A stretch of DNA of 64,000 nt, from positions 16,888,045 through 16,952,044 of the forward strand of contig OX637404.1 of assembly GCA_951799425.1 (NCBI GenBank), in the 5' to 3' direction. Below, one piece after another: positions 22,861 to 34,300 of this stretch. The translations under genes were made by a program, and so were the position numbers. This stretch comes from Ilex aquifolium. Taxonomy: Eukaryota > Streptophyta > Magnoliopsida > Aquifoliales > Aquifoliaceae. Within the stretch, counting starts at the first letter, position 1, and each line of letters begins with the position of its first letter. The notes under the pieces were generated by a model that was given only the letters and a program-made list of their open reading frames with translations, was not told the origin of the DNA and did not search any database.

Positions 22861-23569
22861 ACTTTTTAATGGTTTTGTCTAGGATTTTCCAAATTTACTT
22901 TTAAAATGAGTTACTCTGAAGAGGTTGAAAGCAAGCTCGGAGGTAAGGCTTTGAAGAATATTACATGCTTTAGATGCATGATTCTTTACATTTATCTCAT
23001 TTATTTTTAAACTTTTTTTCCTTATTGGATCTTTTAGTGGTTGACATTTTATCATTTTCTTTATGTTTTTTTTTTTTATATATGGATCTTTGATACTTTA
23101 CCATAGAACCTCTAGGTCACAATGTGTGACCCTTGAAAAAATATCTTTTTTTTTTAATCTTCCTTGAAAGAAATTGGGACATGGAAAGAATTTTTGGGAT
23201 GTTTCTACCCTCTATCTAAAAAATAAATATATAAAAAAGTAATTTCAATAGTTTGCAAGCAATTTCTCCTAAAATTCTTCTAATTACCAGCCATGAAAAT
23301 AAAATTCAATTCTTGATCTATAAAATAGAATAAAAATTAGATAAAATGACATTTATTTACTTGAAACCATGTAATTCACATAATTCAATTGAAACATTAC
23401 TTGGTCAATGATTTCCCAAAAAAAAAATATCAGATTTATATAAGGCATGACAGAAACTCAAAAAGAATACTAGTCACTAATTAGTATCCCAGTATCCCTC
23501 TAAGAAGAGAGAAAAATAAAGTTTTTGAAACTTAGTTTACTAGATGTTCTTGTACTTGGTTTCACTCTT
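22861..23569. other. AT-rich intergenic region
   Basis: Poly(A) and poly(T) runs and no gene. A short ATG-started stretch at 22907 (MSYSEEVESKLGG) ends at a GTAAG that could be a splice donor, but nothing downstream confirms a gene. Confidence 0.4.
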
Positions 23570-23700
23570 GTATAGTCCTAATAAGAATGGTAAAAATGGC
23601 GTCCCACCCTCTCCTCCTCTCCATCCTCACCCTAACTTCCCTCAACATTCATTCTTCTCTGTTTTGCTGTTAGTTTCACCTACCCACTTCCCCACCTTAA

Positions 23701-25329
23701 TGGCCAACAATAGTTCTCCCAAACCTAGGGCTCCCACCCAAGGGCCCCATCATGTAAATCCCACCCCCATTTCGGGAGATGGGTCCCCCCCCCCCCCCCC
23801 CCACACTTGATTCTAGTGGAATCCCCACTACAAAGGACCCCCCGCTGGAGACCAGATCTACAAAGGACCCCCCACTGGGGAAATCGCTAGTCACCGAACC
23901 GAATAGCCCGGGTCACATCCCCTCTATCTCACCAGATTCGGTCTCGGTCCCAGCTCCAAAGACCAGATCTACAAGCATCCTGGAGATGGCCACTAATCCT
24001 AACTCTGGTACGAGTCCTACAGCCCATTCGAACAGGAAGCAGCCGCTCCATCCTAGCTCAGTGGGAGTTAACCACCAAGCAACACCAGGTACGTCCCTAC
24101 CTTGGGATCAAGTTGTTAAGAATGGCAGGGGAGTGGGTCTCTCTGCTGCCTCCGTTCAGCAGGGGCCTAACCTTGCTACTATGAAACTTCAATACCATGA
24201 ACCAACTAGAGTGAATAACAGAGTGATTGTTAAACCCCCTAAAGAGGTTGCCATAAAGGGTTGTGTTGAGTGGAGAAATTGCCTAGTGCGGTACTTTATT
24301 GAGAAGAAACTCCCTTTCTCCACCGTTAATTTCATTGCCCACAAGATTTGGGATTGTTAGAGGTCTTGGCCAACGATCGTGGATTTTTTTTCTTCAAATT
24401 TGAGGATGATGAGCCTAGATCTAAGGTTGTTGAAGTTGGGCCATGGCTGTTCCAGGGCAGGCCTCTGATTTTGAAGAAATGGCAGGATGATATATTTGTT
24501 ACTAAAGAAGACCATTCCATTATTCTTGTATGGGTGAAATTATACAACATCCCTCTGCAGTACTGGACTGATGATGGTCTTAGCTACATTGCAAGTGCCT
24601 TGGGAAGACCTCTATATGCTGATTCACTGACCTCCAAAAAGAGCAGAATCAATTTTGCTAGAATTTGTGTTGAGATTAATGCGAAAGATGATCTTCTTAA
24701 TTCGTTTGAACTCCAGCTAGACAAGAATGATGTCAATGGGAACCCTGAAGTGGTTGTCATTGATGTGGAGTATCAGTGGAAGCCAAAGCTTTGCCACTTC
24801 TGCAACATTTTCGGCCACTCTGAAGATCACTGCCACAAGAAGAATCGACTGGTAAATGTTTCCCCCCACTCAGGACACTGGCCATGCCGTAAATGATAAA
24901 GGAAAATCCATTATCAACACTACCATAGTAGTGGAGGAGAAGGACCAGCCACCTTCTACAATTCCAAAAGCTACTACCTTACAAGTTGCTAGTTCCTCAC
25001 ACACTGAAAATGAGCATATTGTGCAGGAGGTCCAGGTTAATCATTGCCCTCTTCGCCACTCTAATTCTCTTTGTCTCCCTGACAGCAGCATCTCAGGCGA
25101 TATGAGCCTGAGTTTAGGGGATGCAGGAGGCAAATTGGTTGTTGACATTAGCCCTCCTCATCCTAGCCTTCCTTATAAGGCCTCCGTCCCCAATTCTATG
25201 AGCCCATACAATCCTGAAAACCAGTGGCATACTCAGAAGAAGAAAAAGGCAAGAAAGAAACCCAAAGACATGGGTAGATTAAAGGGTACTGAGCACCTTA
25301 AGCTCAGTAAAGCTCTTCTCTTATGTTAA
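23701..25329 (+). pseudogene. LINE ORF1 (DUF4283-like and zinc-knuckle protein)
   Basis: Starts MANNSSPKPRAP at 23701. A proline/serine/threonine-rich N-terminus is followed by a DUF4283-like RNA-binding region (VLANDRGFFFFKFEDDEPRS, GPWLFQGRPLILKKW, about 24360-24700) and a zinc knuckle CHFCNIFGHSEDHC (about 24790-24840), then a low-complexity tail. The frame changes at the C tract around 23787-23804, near 24345 (HKIWG...LLEVLAND joins across the break), and near 24860 in a short C run. In an active L1 the product binds the element RNA. The stop TAA is at 25327-25329. Confidence 0.8.
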
Positions 25330-28300
25330 ACTTAGCCTGCTGGAATATTAGAGGGCTCAATGATCCCTCTAAGCAGGAAGAAGTGAAGAAGCTTGTTAAT
25401 CATTATCAACTTGATTTAGTTGGAGTTATTGAAACCAGAGTTAGAGAAGTTAACGCTTCTTTTATAATGCAGAACGTGTTTAGGCATTAGAACCACCTTG
25501 ATAATTATTGGAGCCACCTTGATAATTATTAGAGCCACACCTTAGGCCGTATCAGGATTGGGTGGAACCCTAACTCTCTCAACGTAACCAAAGTGCATGA
25601 AACTGATCAACTCATCCACTATCACGTTAAACATGAAGATTGCCATTTTAGCATGCATGTCTCTATTGTGTATTCTTCCAATGAATTGGTGGAAAGAAGA
25701 GTTCTTTGGAGCGATCTGAGATACCTGGCTAGTATACATTGTAATGAGCCTTGGATCATCCTTGGGGATTTTAACACTATTAGAAATCCTAGTGAATCTC
25801 AAGGATGCTCAGGGAAATGGAATAATGGTATGATTGAGTTTTAAGAATGTTTGCAAGATTCTGAGCTTGAGGACTTGAGGTACTCTGGCATTTTCTACAC
25901 TTGGCGTAACAACAGAGATGGTGTGCACTGGATTACTAGAAAGCTGGATAGAATTTTGGTCAATGAAGAATGGCTTTCCAAATTCCAACAAGCTTTCGTT
26001 GAGTTTCTTCCACAAGGTGTCTCAGACCATTCTCCTGGCGTGGTTAGGCTGGGAATCCCACAGGAAAAAAAACATTCTCCCTTCAAATTCTTCAACTTTA
26101 TTGCTGATAGAGATGACTTTCTAACCATTGTTGAGCACAATTGGAAGGTAAATGTTCATGGGTCTCTCCAATATAAACTTTGTCACAAATTGAAGATCCT
26201 TAAAGGTGCCCTTAAGTCCTTATGCAAAGAAAAGGGTTCTGCCACTGAATTAGCTCTCTCCACCAAAGCTGCACTTGAAGCCTGCCAAAGGAACGTGGAC
26301 AGCAATCCTAGCAACCTTTTATTGAGGGAAGAGGAGAAGAGGTTGCTTGCTGACTATCTGTTTGCTGCAAAAGCTGAGGAGTCTATTTACAAGCAGAAGT
26401 CTAGGGTTTTGTGGCTTAAGGAAGGTGACCAGAACACAAGCTTCTTCTTTAAAACCATTACCAGTAGAAGAAATAAAAAAAGGATTGTTACTATCAAAAG
26501 ATCGGATGACTCTGTGGCTGTTAGTGTTCAAGAAGTCCAGCGTGAAGCCATTAACTTCTTCGAACAACTGTTGGGACCAAATCCAAGGTTTCCTGAAACC
26601 GAAAGGATGAGCATCCTAAACTCTGTCATTCATAAGAAGATTTCTAGCCAACAAGCTGTAGCGATGGCCTTACCCTCCACCAGTGATGAGATTAAGAATG
26701 TCTTCTTTTCAATGAACGACCACAAAGCTCCAGGGCCTGATGGCTTTAACCCTTATTTTTTTAGAAAAGCATGGCCTATCATTGGGACTGATGTTGTTGA
26801 TGCTGTGAAAGAATTTTTTTTCCAATGGCAAGCTTCTGAAAGAGTTGAATGCCACTATCATTGCTTTGGTTCCAAAAGTGTCTAATCCTACCACAATGAA
26901 TGATTTCAGGCCCATCTCTTGCTGTAATACCATTTACAAAGCTATCTCAAAGTTGATTGCCTCTAGAATCAAAGGTGTGCTCCCTAGCCTTATCAACCAA
27001 AATCAGTTCGCCTTTATTCCTGGAAGGATGATTAATGATAATATCCTTATTGCCCAAGAATTATTGAGGAATTATCATAGAAGTAATTGGGCCCCTAGAT
27101 ATGCTATTAAAGTCGACTTGAAGAAAGCGTTTGACTCTGTGTGCTGGTCTTTCTTGATGGATGCTCTTGAAGCCTTTGGGTTCCCATTGGGGTTTAGGAT
27201 GTGGATTTGGCAGTGCATATCCACCCCCAAATTCTCTATCAATGTGAATGGTGAGTTGGTTGGTTTCTTCCCAAGTGCTAGGGGCCTAAGACAAGGGGAT
27301 CCTATTTCCCCGTATCTATTTGTGATTGCCATGGAAATCTTTTCTCTTATTGTCCTTCACAAAATCAATTCAAGCAAGGGTTTTAAATTCCACTGGAGAT
27401 GCAAGAAAGTTAATCTCACTCATCTCTCTTTCGCTGATGATTTGTTACTTTTCTGCCATGGTGACTACTCTTCAGTTAAGATCCTCAAGGATGCTCTGGA
27501 CAATTTTCAGCTCCTTTCAGGATTACAGATTAATCACTCCAAGAGAAACATCTACACATGTGACATGCAAGCTGAGTTAAAGGCTCAAATCATCCATCTT
27601 TTCGGGTTCTCAGAAGGCCATCTCCCTGTTGAGTATTTGGGATTACCTCTTATCACTTCTAGACTTAGATCCCAACATTGCAACAAGCTCATTGTAAGAA
27701 TTGAGAGGAGAATTAGATCTTGGGCCAATAAATCTCTATCATATGCTGGGAGGCTTCTCCTTGTTATATCTATCCTTTGTAGTATACAAATTTACTGGTC
27801 CTCCCATCTTAATCTTCCTCAGCAGGTTATTGATAGACTTGAGCAGCTTATGAGAAGCTTTTTATGGAAAGGCACTGGATTGAGTAGTTCCGGGGCTAAA
27901 GTTTCTTGGGATGATATCTGCAAACCAAAGAAAGAAGGCGGATTGGGAATTAAAAGAGTCAAGGAGTGCAATGTTGCCTTGATGATGAAGTACATTTGGA
28001 AACTCTTTACTAACAAGCAGAATTTATGGGTGAAATGGGTGCATGCTTATCACCTGAAGAGGAGAAACTTCTAGGATGTTAAGGTTACTCAATCTAGCTC
28101 TTGCAATTGGTTAAATTTATTAAAGTTAAGAGGGATTAATAGGCCACTAATGGTCCACAAAATTGGTAATTGTGAAGGTACTATGATCTGGTACGATAAT
28201 TGGCACCCCTTTGGGCCCCTGGTGTCTGTCTGCAGTGCTGATTTTCTCCTTGACAGGGGTCTGTCAAAAGAGTCTCTTGTCAAAAGAATCATTGCCAATG

Positions 28301-28999
28301 GCCAATGGCAATGACCACCTTCTTCCTCCTCTTCTTCTCATGTCATTACTAGCACAATGCCCTCATATTCTCCTAATCACTCCATAGAGGATAAGGTTAA
28401 CTAGATCCTTTCTTCTAACTCAAATTTCTCCACTTCCTCAGCTTGGTAGCACATTAGACAGAGGAGTTCCCCAGTCCCATGGTATAAGCTTGTTTGGTCT
28501 GGAAATGCAATCCCTAGAATGAGCTTCATCCTTTGGTTAGCTGTAAGGTCCAGGCTGAGTACCCTTGATAGAATTCAAGTTTGTGCAGCCCACTTGGGCA
28601 CTACCTGTATCCTTTGCAGGGTTGTAGATGAGTCTTACCCCCACTTGTTCTTTGAATGCAATTATTCATCAAGAGTTTGGATAAATATTATGCTCACCTG
28701 TGGAATTGTCTGGCAACCTAAACCTTGGAATGATCTCATTGAATGGGCTGCTATCAATTGGAAAGGGAAATCAATGCAAAATTTGATTCATAGAATTTGC
28801 TTGGTAGCCGCAGTCTACTATCTTTGGATGGAAAGGAATTCTAGAAAATTTTGTAATCAATACAGGGACCTGATTGCTCTGAGCCAGCTTATCCATCAGA
28901 CTATAAGGAGCAGAGTTTCTACCTTGAAGTTCAAAGCTACCGCCAACAACCTACTTACAGGCCAGTTATGGAACCTCCCCACTTCTTGTTTCTTTTAAC
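25323..28999 (+). pseudogene. LINE ORF2 (endonuclease, reverse transcriptase, zf-RVT)
   Basis: ATG at 25323 overlaps the ORF1 stop (ATGTTAA). The AP-type endonuclease has NLACWNIRGLND, LGDFNTIRNP and SDHSP. The RT has a 409-codon open block (26845-28074) with FRPISCCNTIYK, VDLKKAFDSVCW, RGLRQGDPISPYLF and the catalytic LSFADDLLLF. The C-terminal zinc region CILCRVVDES...HLFFECNYSSRVW is at about 28600-28690. In-frame stops lie at 25488-25490, 25530-25532 and 25842-25844, a frameshift near 26830, and stops near 28072, 28313, 28402 and 28447. A 21-bp tandem duplication (encoding HLDNY twice) marks 25490-25535. ORF2 enzymes nick the target and copy the RNA in place. Confidence 0.85.
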
Positions 29000-29208
29000 T
29001 CATATGATGGTTTCTGTGTTGCATGGTCAGTTTGCATTGTTCCTCTGTTTTTGGACCTATGGTGTGGTTTTTTGCTGGTGCTTCCCTTGGTGCTGCCCAC
29101 TCTATTCTCTCTGTTTTTTTTTTTTTTGGACATTTGGTGTGGATTTTGTTGATGCTGCCCTCTATTGCGGGTTGCAATGCCCGCTTGCAAGTTACATCAG
29201 ACAATAAA

Positions 29209-29724
29209 AATCCATGCATTTTCATAGCAACATTGTTTTGTTATGAAATATGCATGCATTACGTAAATTTGGTCATGACAAATAATGATTGAGCTGAAGT
29301 CATTAAATGATCACAATTATTATTTTGTCGAACCATGGTTAGTTTTAAAAGGTTGACACATTACTTAAACCACGTGTGTTTTTCATGATATTTTGAAGAT
29401 AAAAAATGTGATAAGTTAAAAATCCTCCTAGCCTACAGTGCAAGTTTCTTCACATTAACCTTATGGTGGTGTGCAGGGGCTACTGGACATTGGTTATGGA
29501 CCCAAATAACCTAATAGTATATTATCATATTTCTCTCACCGAATCATCATTTGGTTATTTTATAGGAATAAATTTTGATGACGAATATATCAAACAAATA
29601 TTTTTTATTTAAATTAGTAATGAAACACACATTCATTGCTAAAAGTGTCTTTTAGTGATAATTTCTTTTTTTTTTTTTGCAAAAAATTCCAAAAAAACAA
29701 ACATTCATTGCTAAAAAGTATTGA
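29209..29724. other. Intergenic; no gene seen
   Basis: AT-rich sequence between the LINE 3' end and the duplicated unit. Blocks such as CATTCATTGCTAAAAGTGTC occur twice (about 29630 and 29703), suggesting a transposon terminus. Confidence 0.4.
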
Positions 29725-30830
29725 GCAATGAGTTTTAGTGACTAACCAAAGTTTTTTGTGTCGTCATTAAGCTTTTAAGTGGCGAAATACAAACTTTAAG
29801 GGATAAATCTGTTGCAAGCCCCCACTTCTTGGAGTATGAGACAAGTTGGAGTGTTAATAAAGTGGATGCTAGACCTTGCACCCAGGAATTCCAATATAAT
29901 TTGTGATAAGGAACCTCGTTTAGAGCAAATGAGCTTTCGGAATAAGGGCATTGCGAAAATCGCTTTTTGATTTGGGAGTGACAATGGGAAGGATGACAAG
30001 AAAAGGAGTGTGAATCCTAAAGCAATCTATGGAATGCATTGCGAGAATTGGCTCATGAATTAGGCATGTCTAATCAGAGTTTGTATACTCATTAAGGAAG
30101 CTAGCAACATATGTTGCTACTAGGGTAGTGATAGTTGAGGGGTGTATAGTTGTTTGTATATTTGCTAAATGGACTGCCAAATTGAATGCTTCCACTTTAG
30201 TTGTATGTGGTTAGTTTCCTCAGTGAACCCTTGTCGTTGATGATTCCTTAAAATTGTGTGTGTATGTGTGTGTTGACGAATTTGAGTAATGTTGAATAAG
30301 CATCATTCCTCCAACTCTTTTTGAGGGTTATGAGAGGACTGCTTTATAATGGAAATTGGTTGCAGCTGAATTCTCTTAGTCTCGTAAAGTTTGTTGCCAA
30401 ACATGAATAGATATCATTCAATACACTAATGTAGTCATGGCTGCAAAAGCTATATTCCAAAAATGCTATATAGTCACAATTTCAAAATTAGTGGCAAAAT
30501 TACTTGTGGGAAGCTGAGGTTGCCACTAATACTACCTTAGTTAATAAACTTGATGACTGGTTATAGTGCCACTAAATAGTTAGGGTAAGATTGACTATTT
30601 CATTAGTGGCGAAGTTAAAAAAGTTTCCACCAAAATGCGGAACCTCGACTACTTTTGTGTGAGAAATTTTCTGCCTAAATTAGCAAAAAAAAAATTACAT
30701 CGCCACTAAATGGTAAGATTTAGTGGCAATATCCTACTTCCACTACTAAACAATAGGATCTGGCGGTATCCTAATTTTACACCATTAATAATATCTCCAT
30801 TAGTAAGCTTGTTTCTTGTAGTAACTCACA
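29725..30830. mobile_element. Non-autonomous DNA-transposon-like repeat upstream of gene copy 1
   Basis: A non-coding block with scattered TTAGTGGCGAA / GCCACTAAAT motifs, ending GTTTCTTGTAGTA (30809-30821), whose reverse complement TACTACAAGAAAC resembles the CACTACAAGAAA end common in plant CACTA- and Mutator-type elements. The same block recurs at 48865-49985 as part of the tandem duplication. The left terminus was not found. Confidence 0.45.
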
Positions 30831-31351
30831 AATTTATTACCGCAAAGATGACAATGTATTAGCAGATTAAACAATCTAGTATGGTTGATTATGGTAAGCA
30901 TTTTTTTAATACACATAGGGATTTTTTGAGAGATAATCACCATATGAGGGTTACATGTCAAGTTTTAGCAAAGTTGGCGAGAGGTCGTCTTCAATATTTC
31001 GCTAATTGTTATCGTCATAATATTTGATACCGTAAATTTATTTGTATTACCGTTTTACACTGTATGTTTATTTTCTTGTAAATGGTGTGTATGATATGGT
31101 ATCTTCTAACTCATTATCAACATTTATTAATGCATGTCATATTATAAAATCTTTATGCTAAATTTATCCTCTTTTCTCTATTTGTTCATAGTAAAAAACC
31201 ATTATTTTTTGTTACACAAATAATTGTTCTTGCATAATTTTTCACATTTTACCTTTTAATATGTAACTTTCCTCAATTGGGAAACTTGTATCATTTTTGT
31301 CTAATACTTTTATTATTTCTATCAAATACTTTGATGAGACAGAATTTGCAG

Positions 31352-34300
31352 AGTCTTATGCATCTAATGAGGGGCCGTTTGGTCAAATGAACTCCCAATA
31401 TATACCAACTGGTTTTTTGGCAAGTTCTTTCTCTTGCAATTATGAAGATTATCCTAAGCAAAGAGGTGACCATGATAATCAGTTGCCTAGTGTAGGTGAT
31501 GATGAAGTGAGTTAACTAAAGTTTTCTTTAATTACTAATCCTTAGTAATTATGATACTATCAAATTATAAAATGGCATGAACCTTCTTAAAATTATTTGC
31601 AGGGAGCAATGAGAGAAAATATGAAGAAGAATGAGGAAATGATTGCTAAACATGTTTCTAAAATGTTCGACGGGGAGCAATTTGTGGGCGTCGTGCAAGA
31701 GTACAATAATCAAACTGCACAGTTTAAGGTTTGACCATTTTTTCTTTTTCTGTAACTACAAAATGATGATGATAGAATTCTAACCTTTTGGAAATCTTTT
31801 TAACTTATGGTGCACATTTCTCATATCATCTTAAGTTACTAGGGTTCATGATTCGCAAATTTTGATAAAACTCAAACTATTCCAATCAATTGTTCTATTA
31901 GGTTTTCACTCTCTTAATAACCCAAGGAGGTCTCTCTATTGTGCTGAAATATGAGATTAGTGAGCTTTTTACCAAACCTAGCCAGTTTGGTAAAAATATT
32001 CCCAAACCAAGGCAGTTTCGAAAATAATTCCAAATCCATGTAGTTTTTAAACACATTAGATTGATTGATGTTTTTAAGATAAACGTCTTTCCAACTCATG
32101 TGTTCCATATAGTTATAGTTGTTTAAAAAGTCAGTCGAACTAACGCTTTTATTGCGTTCTTTTAAATCGAATACACTGTAGAGGGGATATGATGAGCACA
32201 AGACAAAAAAAAGAGATTTGTTTTAAAAACATTAGTTGAACTGACATTTAAAAGCGTCAGTTGAGCATGATGAAACCCATAAATTTAGGCAACTTGTGGT
32301 TTCACAAGTCCTAGTCACCAAAAATCCTAGCGATGACCTTTTTTTTAGCAACCCAGGCATTCTTATACGAGATATCATACAAATATTCATCCTTTGTGCG
32401 TTGTGTGATAAGTGAAAATTTCAATTACATGGTGTCATGAACAAGATCCCGTGCAACATGAGATATGAAGTCCACATCAAGCTATCTGTGGTCATGACTC
32501 ATTCATGGGTGAAAACGGGTATGAGGTCCTCCATATTTTTTTATCTAAAACATTTTGAGTTTTTTTTTGCAAACATTTGTGTTGTCTCCACTTGCAATGA
32601 AACTGCCTATACATTTTGCATTGTATAGCCCAAACTGTTGTTCTGGTCTCCACCACCTCATAATCTTAGTTTGTCTTAATGGAAAATCATTTTACTACTC
32701 TTATTAGTGACTCTTTATCATTGAAAATCATACCCTTCGATAATTCCATCTTTTTCGAATCCAACAATTCCAATTCATCAGACCATAGTAAGTTGTACCT
32801 ACTCAATTCAATGTTTATGAACAACAAGGAGTAAGGTTGTGCATATGAACCTCGCCATCGGCCTTGTTGGGTTGACTATCTCCATCTTCGTCATCTGAGT
32901 GGTTAGTCAATAATTTCTCGTACTCATCTTCTTCTTCTTCCTTTGATTCATCTGACCGATCATTCACAAACATTTCTTCATATTCTTGGATTGGACTCTG
33001 TTGCATAACTAATTGGTGGACATGTTCCGATTCACCAACTCAATCCCTTCTTGACCCGTTTGAACATGTCGACTCATTGGCTTTGAGTATTCGACATAGG
33101 TTCCAAGGCCAAAATATCTATGTCTATAGTTGTACAACTGGAACTCGTCCATTAACTACATCCTTCTAGGGTGGAACATTCACCCGTCAAGCCAAGATTT
33201 TGAAATGTTGAGGTGCCTATTTCCTATTTAAGCAAATTAGTGTAAGACATGGTGGTGGTTTGGCCCCAGGTATAACTTGCTAAAACTTTACAATTGATCA
33301 CCCAAGTGCAGGTTCTACAAAGTAATAACTTTTTTGGGAGTCCAAGGTCGTACCACAGAAAATTGGTGAAAATAGGAACACAAAAGAATTAAATGTAAAA
33401 ATAAAAATTGCTTTGGAAATTGTTGAGAGAATTGGTTGTTTAAAAGAAACAATAAATTTTGGATTGAAACGGTAATTAAGAGATACTAAAGTATCAGAGA
33501 TCCTCTTCTAACTCCAAAGAATATTTATTCTGGTTATAGACTCAATTAAGAATCAGCTGAGTAATGATCTTAATCGAAAGATTTAGCGGTGATAATATTG
33601 AAAACAAATCCCAAAGATATAATTGAGAAATTATTGTACAAAAATTAGTTTTTAACCGTAGACCACAAACATTCACCGTGTCCGAAGTCAACGTTGAATT
33701 AAGCTTTCTAACAATAAAAACATCTTTTCAAGACAAATAAGAAACCAATTATTTTTAAGAAAATCCTAATTAATTAATCCAGACATACAAAACCAGTTAT
33801 TTGACTCGAAGGGAATCTAAAGCATTCGATGTTCGTGGCACAATAAATTAATAAATTTGCAGAGAATTTTTTTTACTAAAACATAAGCATCAATTAATAA
33901 CAAAAATCAAGCATTAAAAGAACTTTGGATCAAAATACATAATATGCTTTGTTGAAAGAATCACCCCTAACTGTAGTTGGGGCTTGAGCAATCCATAAGC
34001 AAAAAATACAATAAGTCTAGAAGAAAGAGCCGAGAATTGGGGAACAATCCTATTTAGGGTAAAAACTAGAATATATAGGCCATTGAGGAAGTCTAGACCT
34101 AATACAAGTCAAGGATCCATCAATAGGCATAAAAGGGATCGCATCCGGACAGGACAAACATGCATATGGATGCATGTGAATCATTTGCCAATTTTGGCCA
34201 GTTGCGTCCAGATGCACCAATGTTACTGGAATTCTTCCTTTTTTCTTCCTCTGGCTTCAATTTCTAGTAGATTTCTTATGTCTGAAAGGTTATAAGCCAT

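Larger units (their letters stand above)
23570..29208 (+). mobile_element. L1-clade LINE, nearly complete, inactivated
   Basis: One contiguous element with ORF1 (nucleic-acid-binding protein with zinc knuckle) and ORF2 (endonuclease, RT, zf-RVT), and a 3' end with TTTGGTGTGGATTTTGTTGATGC-type tail ending in AATAAAAA at about 29203-29209. No LTR is present. A clear target-site duplication was not found and the 5' end is approximate. A handful of lesions (two to three frameshifts in ORF1, one frameshift and several stop codons in ORF2) suggest a relatively recent but dead copy. Confidence 0.9.

Noticed and set aside
22907-22945. Possible first exon (MSYSEEVESKLGG with GTAAG)
   Set aside because: No downstream exon, promoter or homologue could be recognised.
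31914-32201. 95-codon minus-strand frame at the left MULE end
   Set aside because: It covers the terminal inverted repeat and has no recognisable domain; probably chance.
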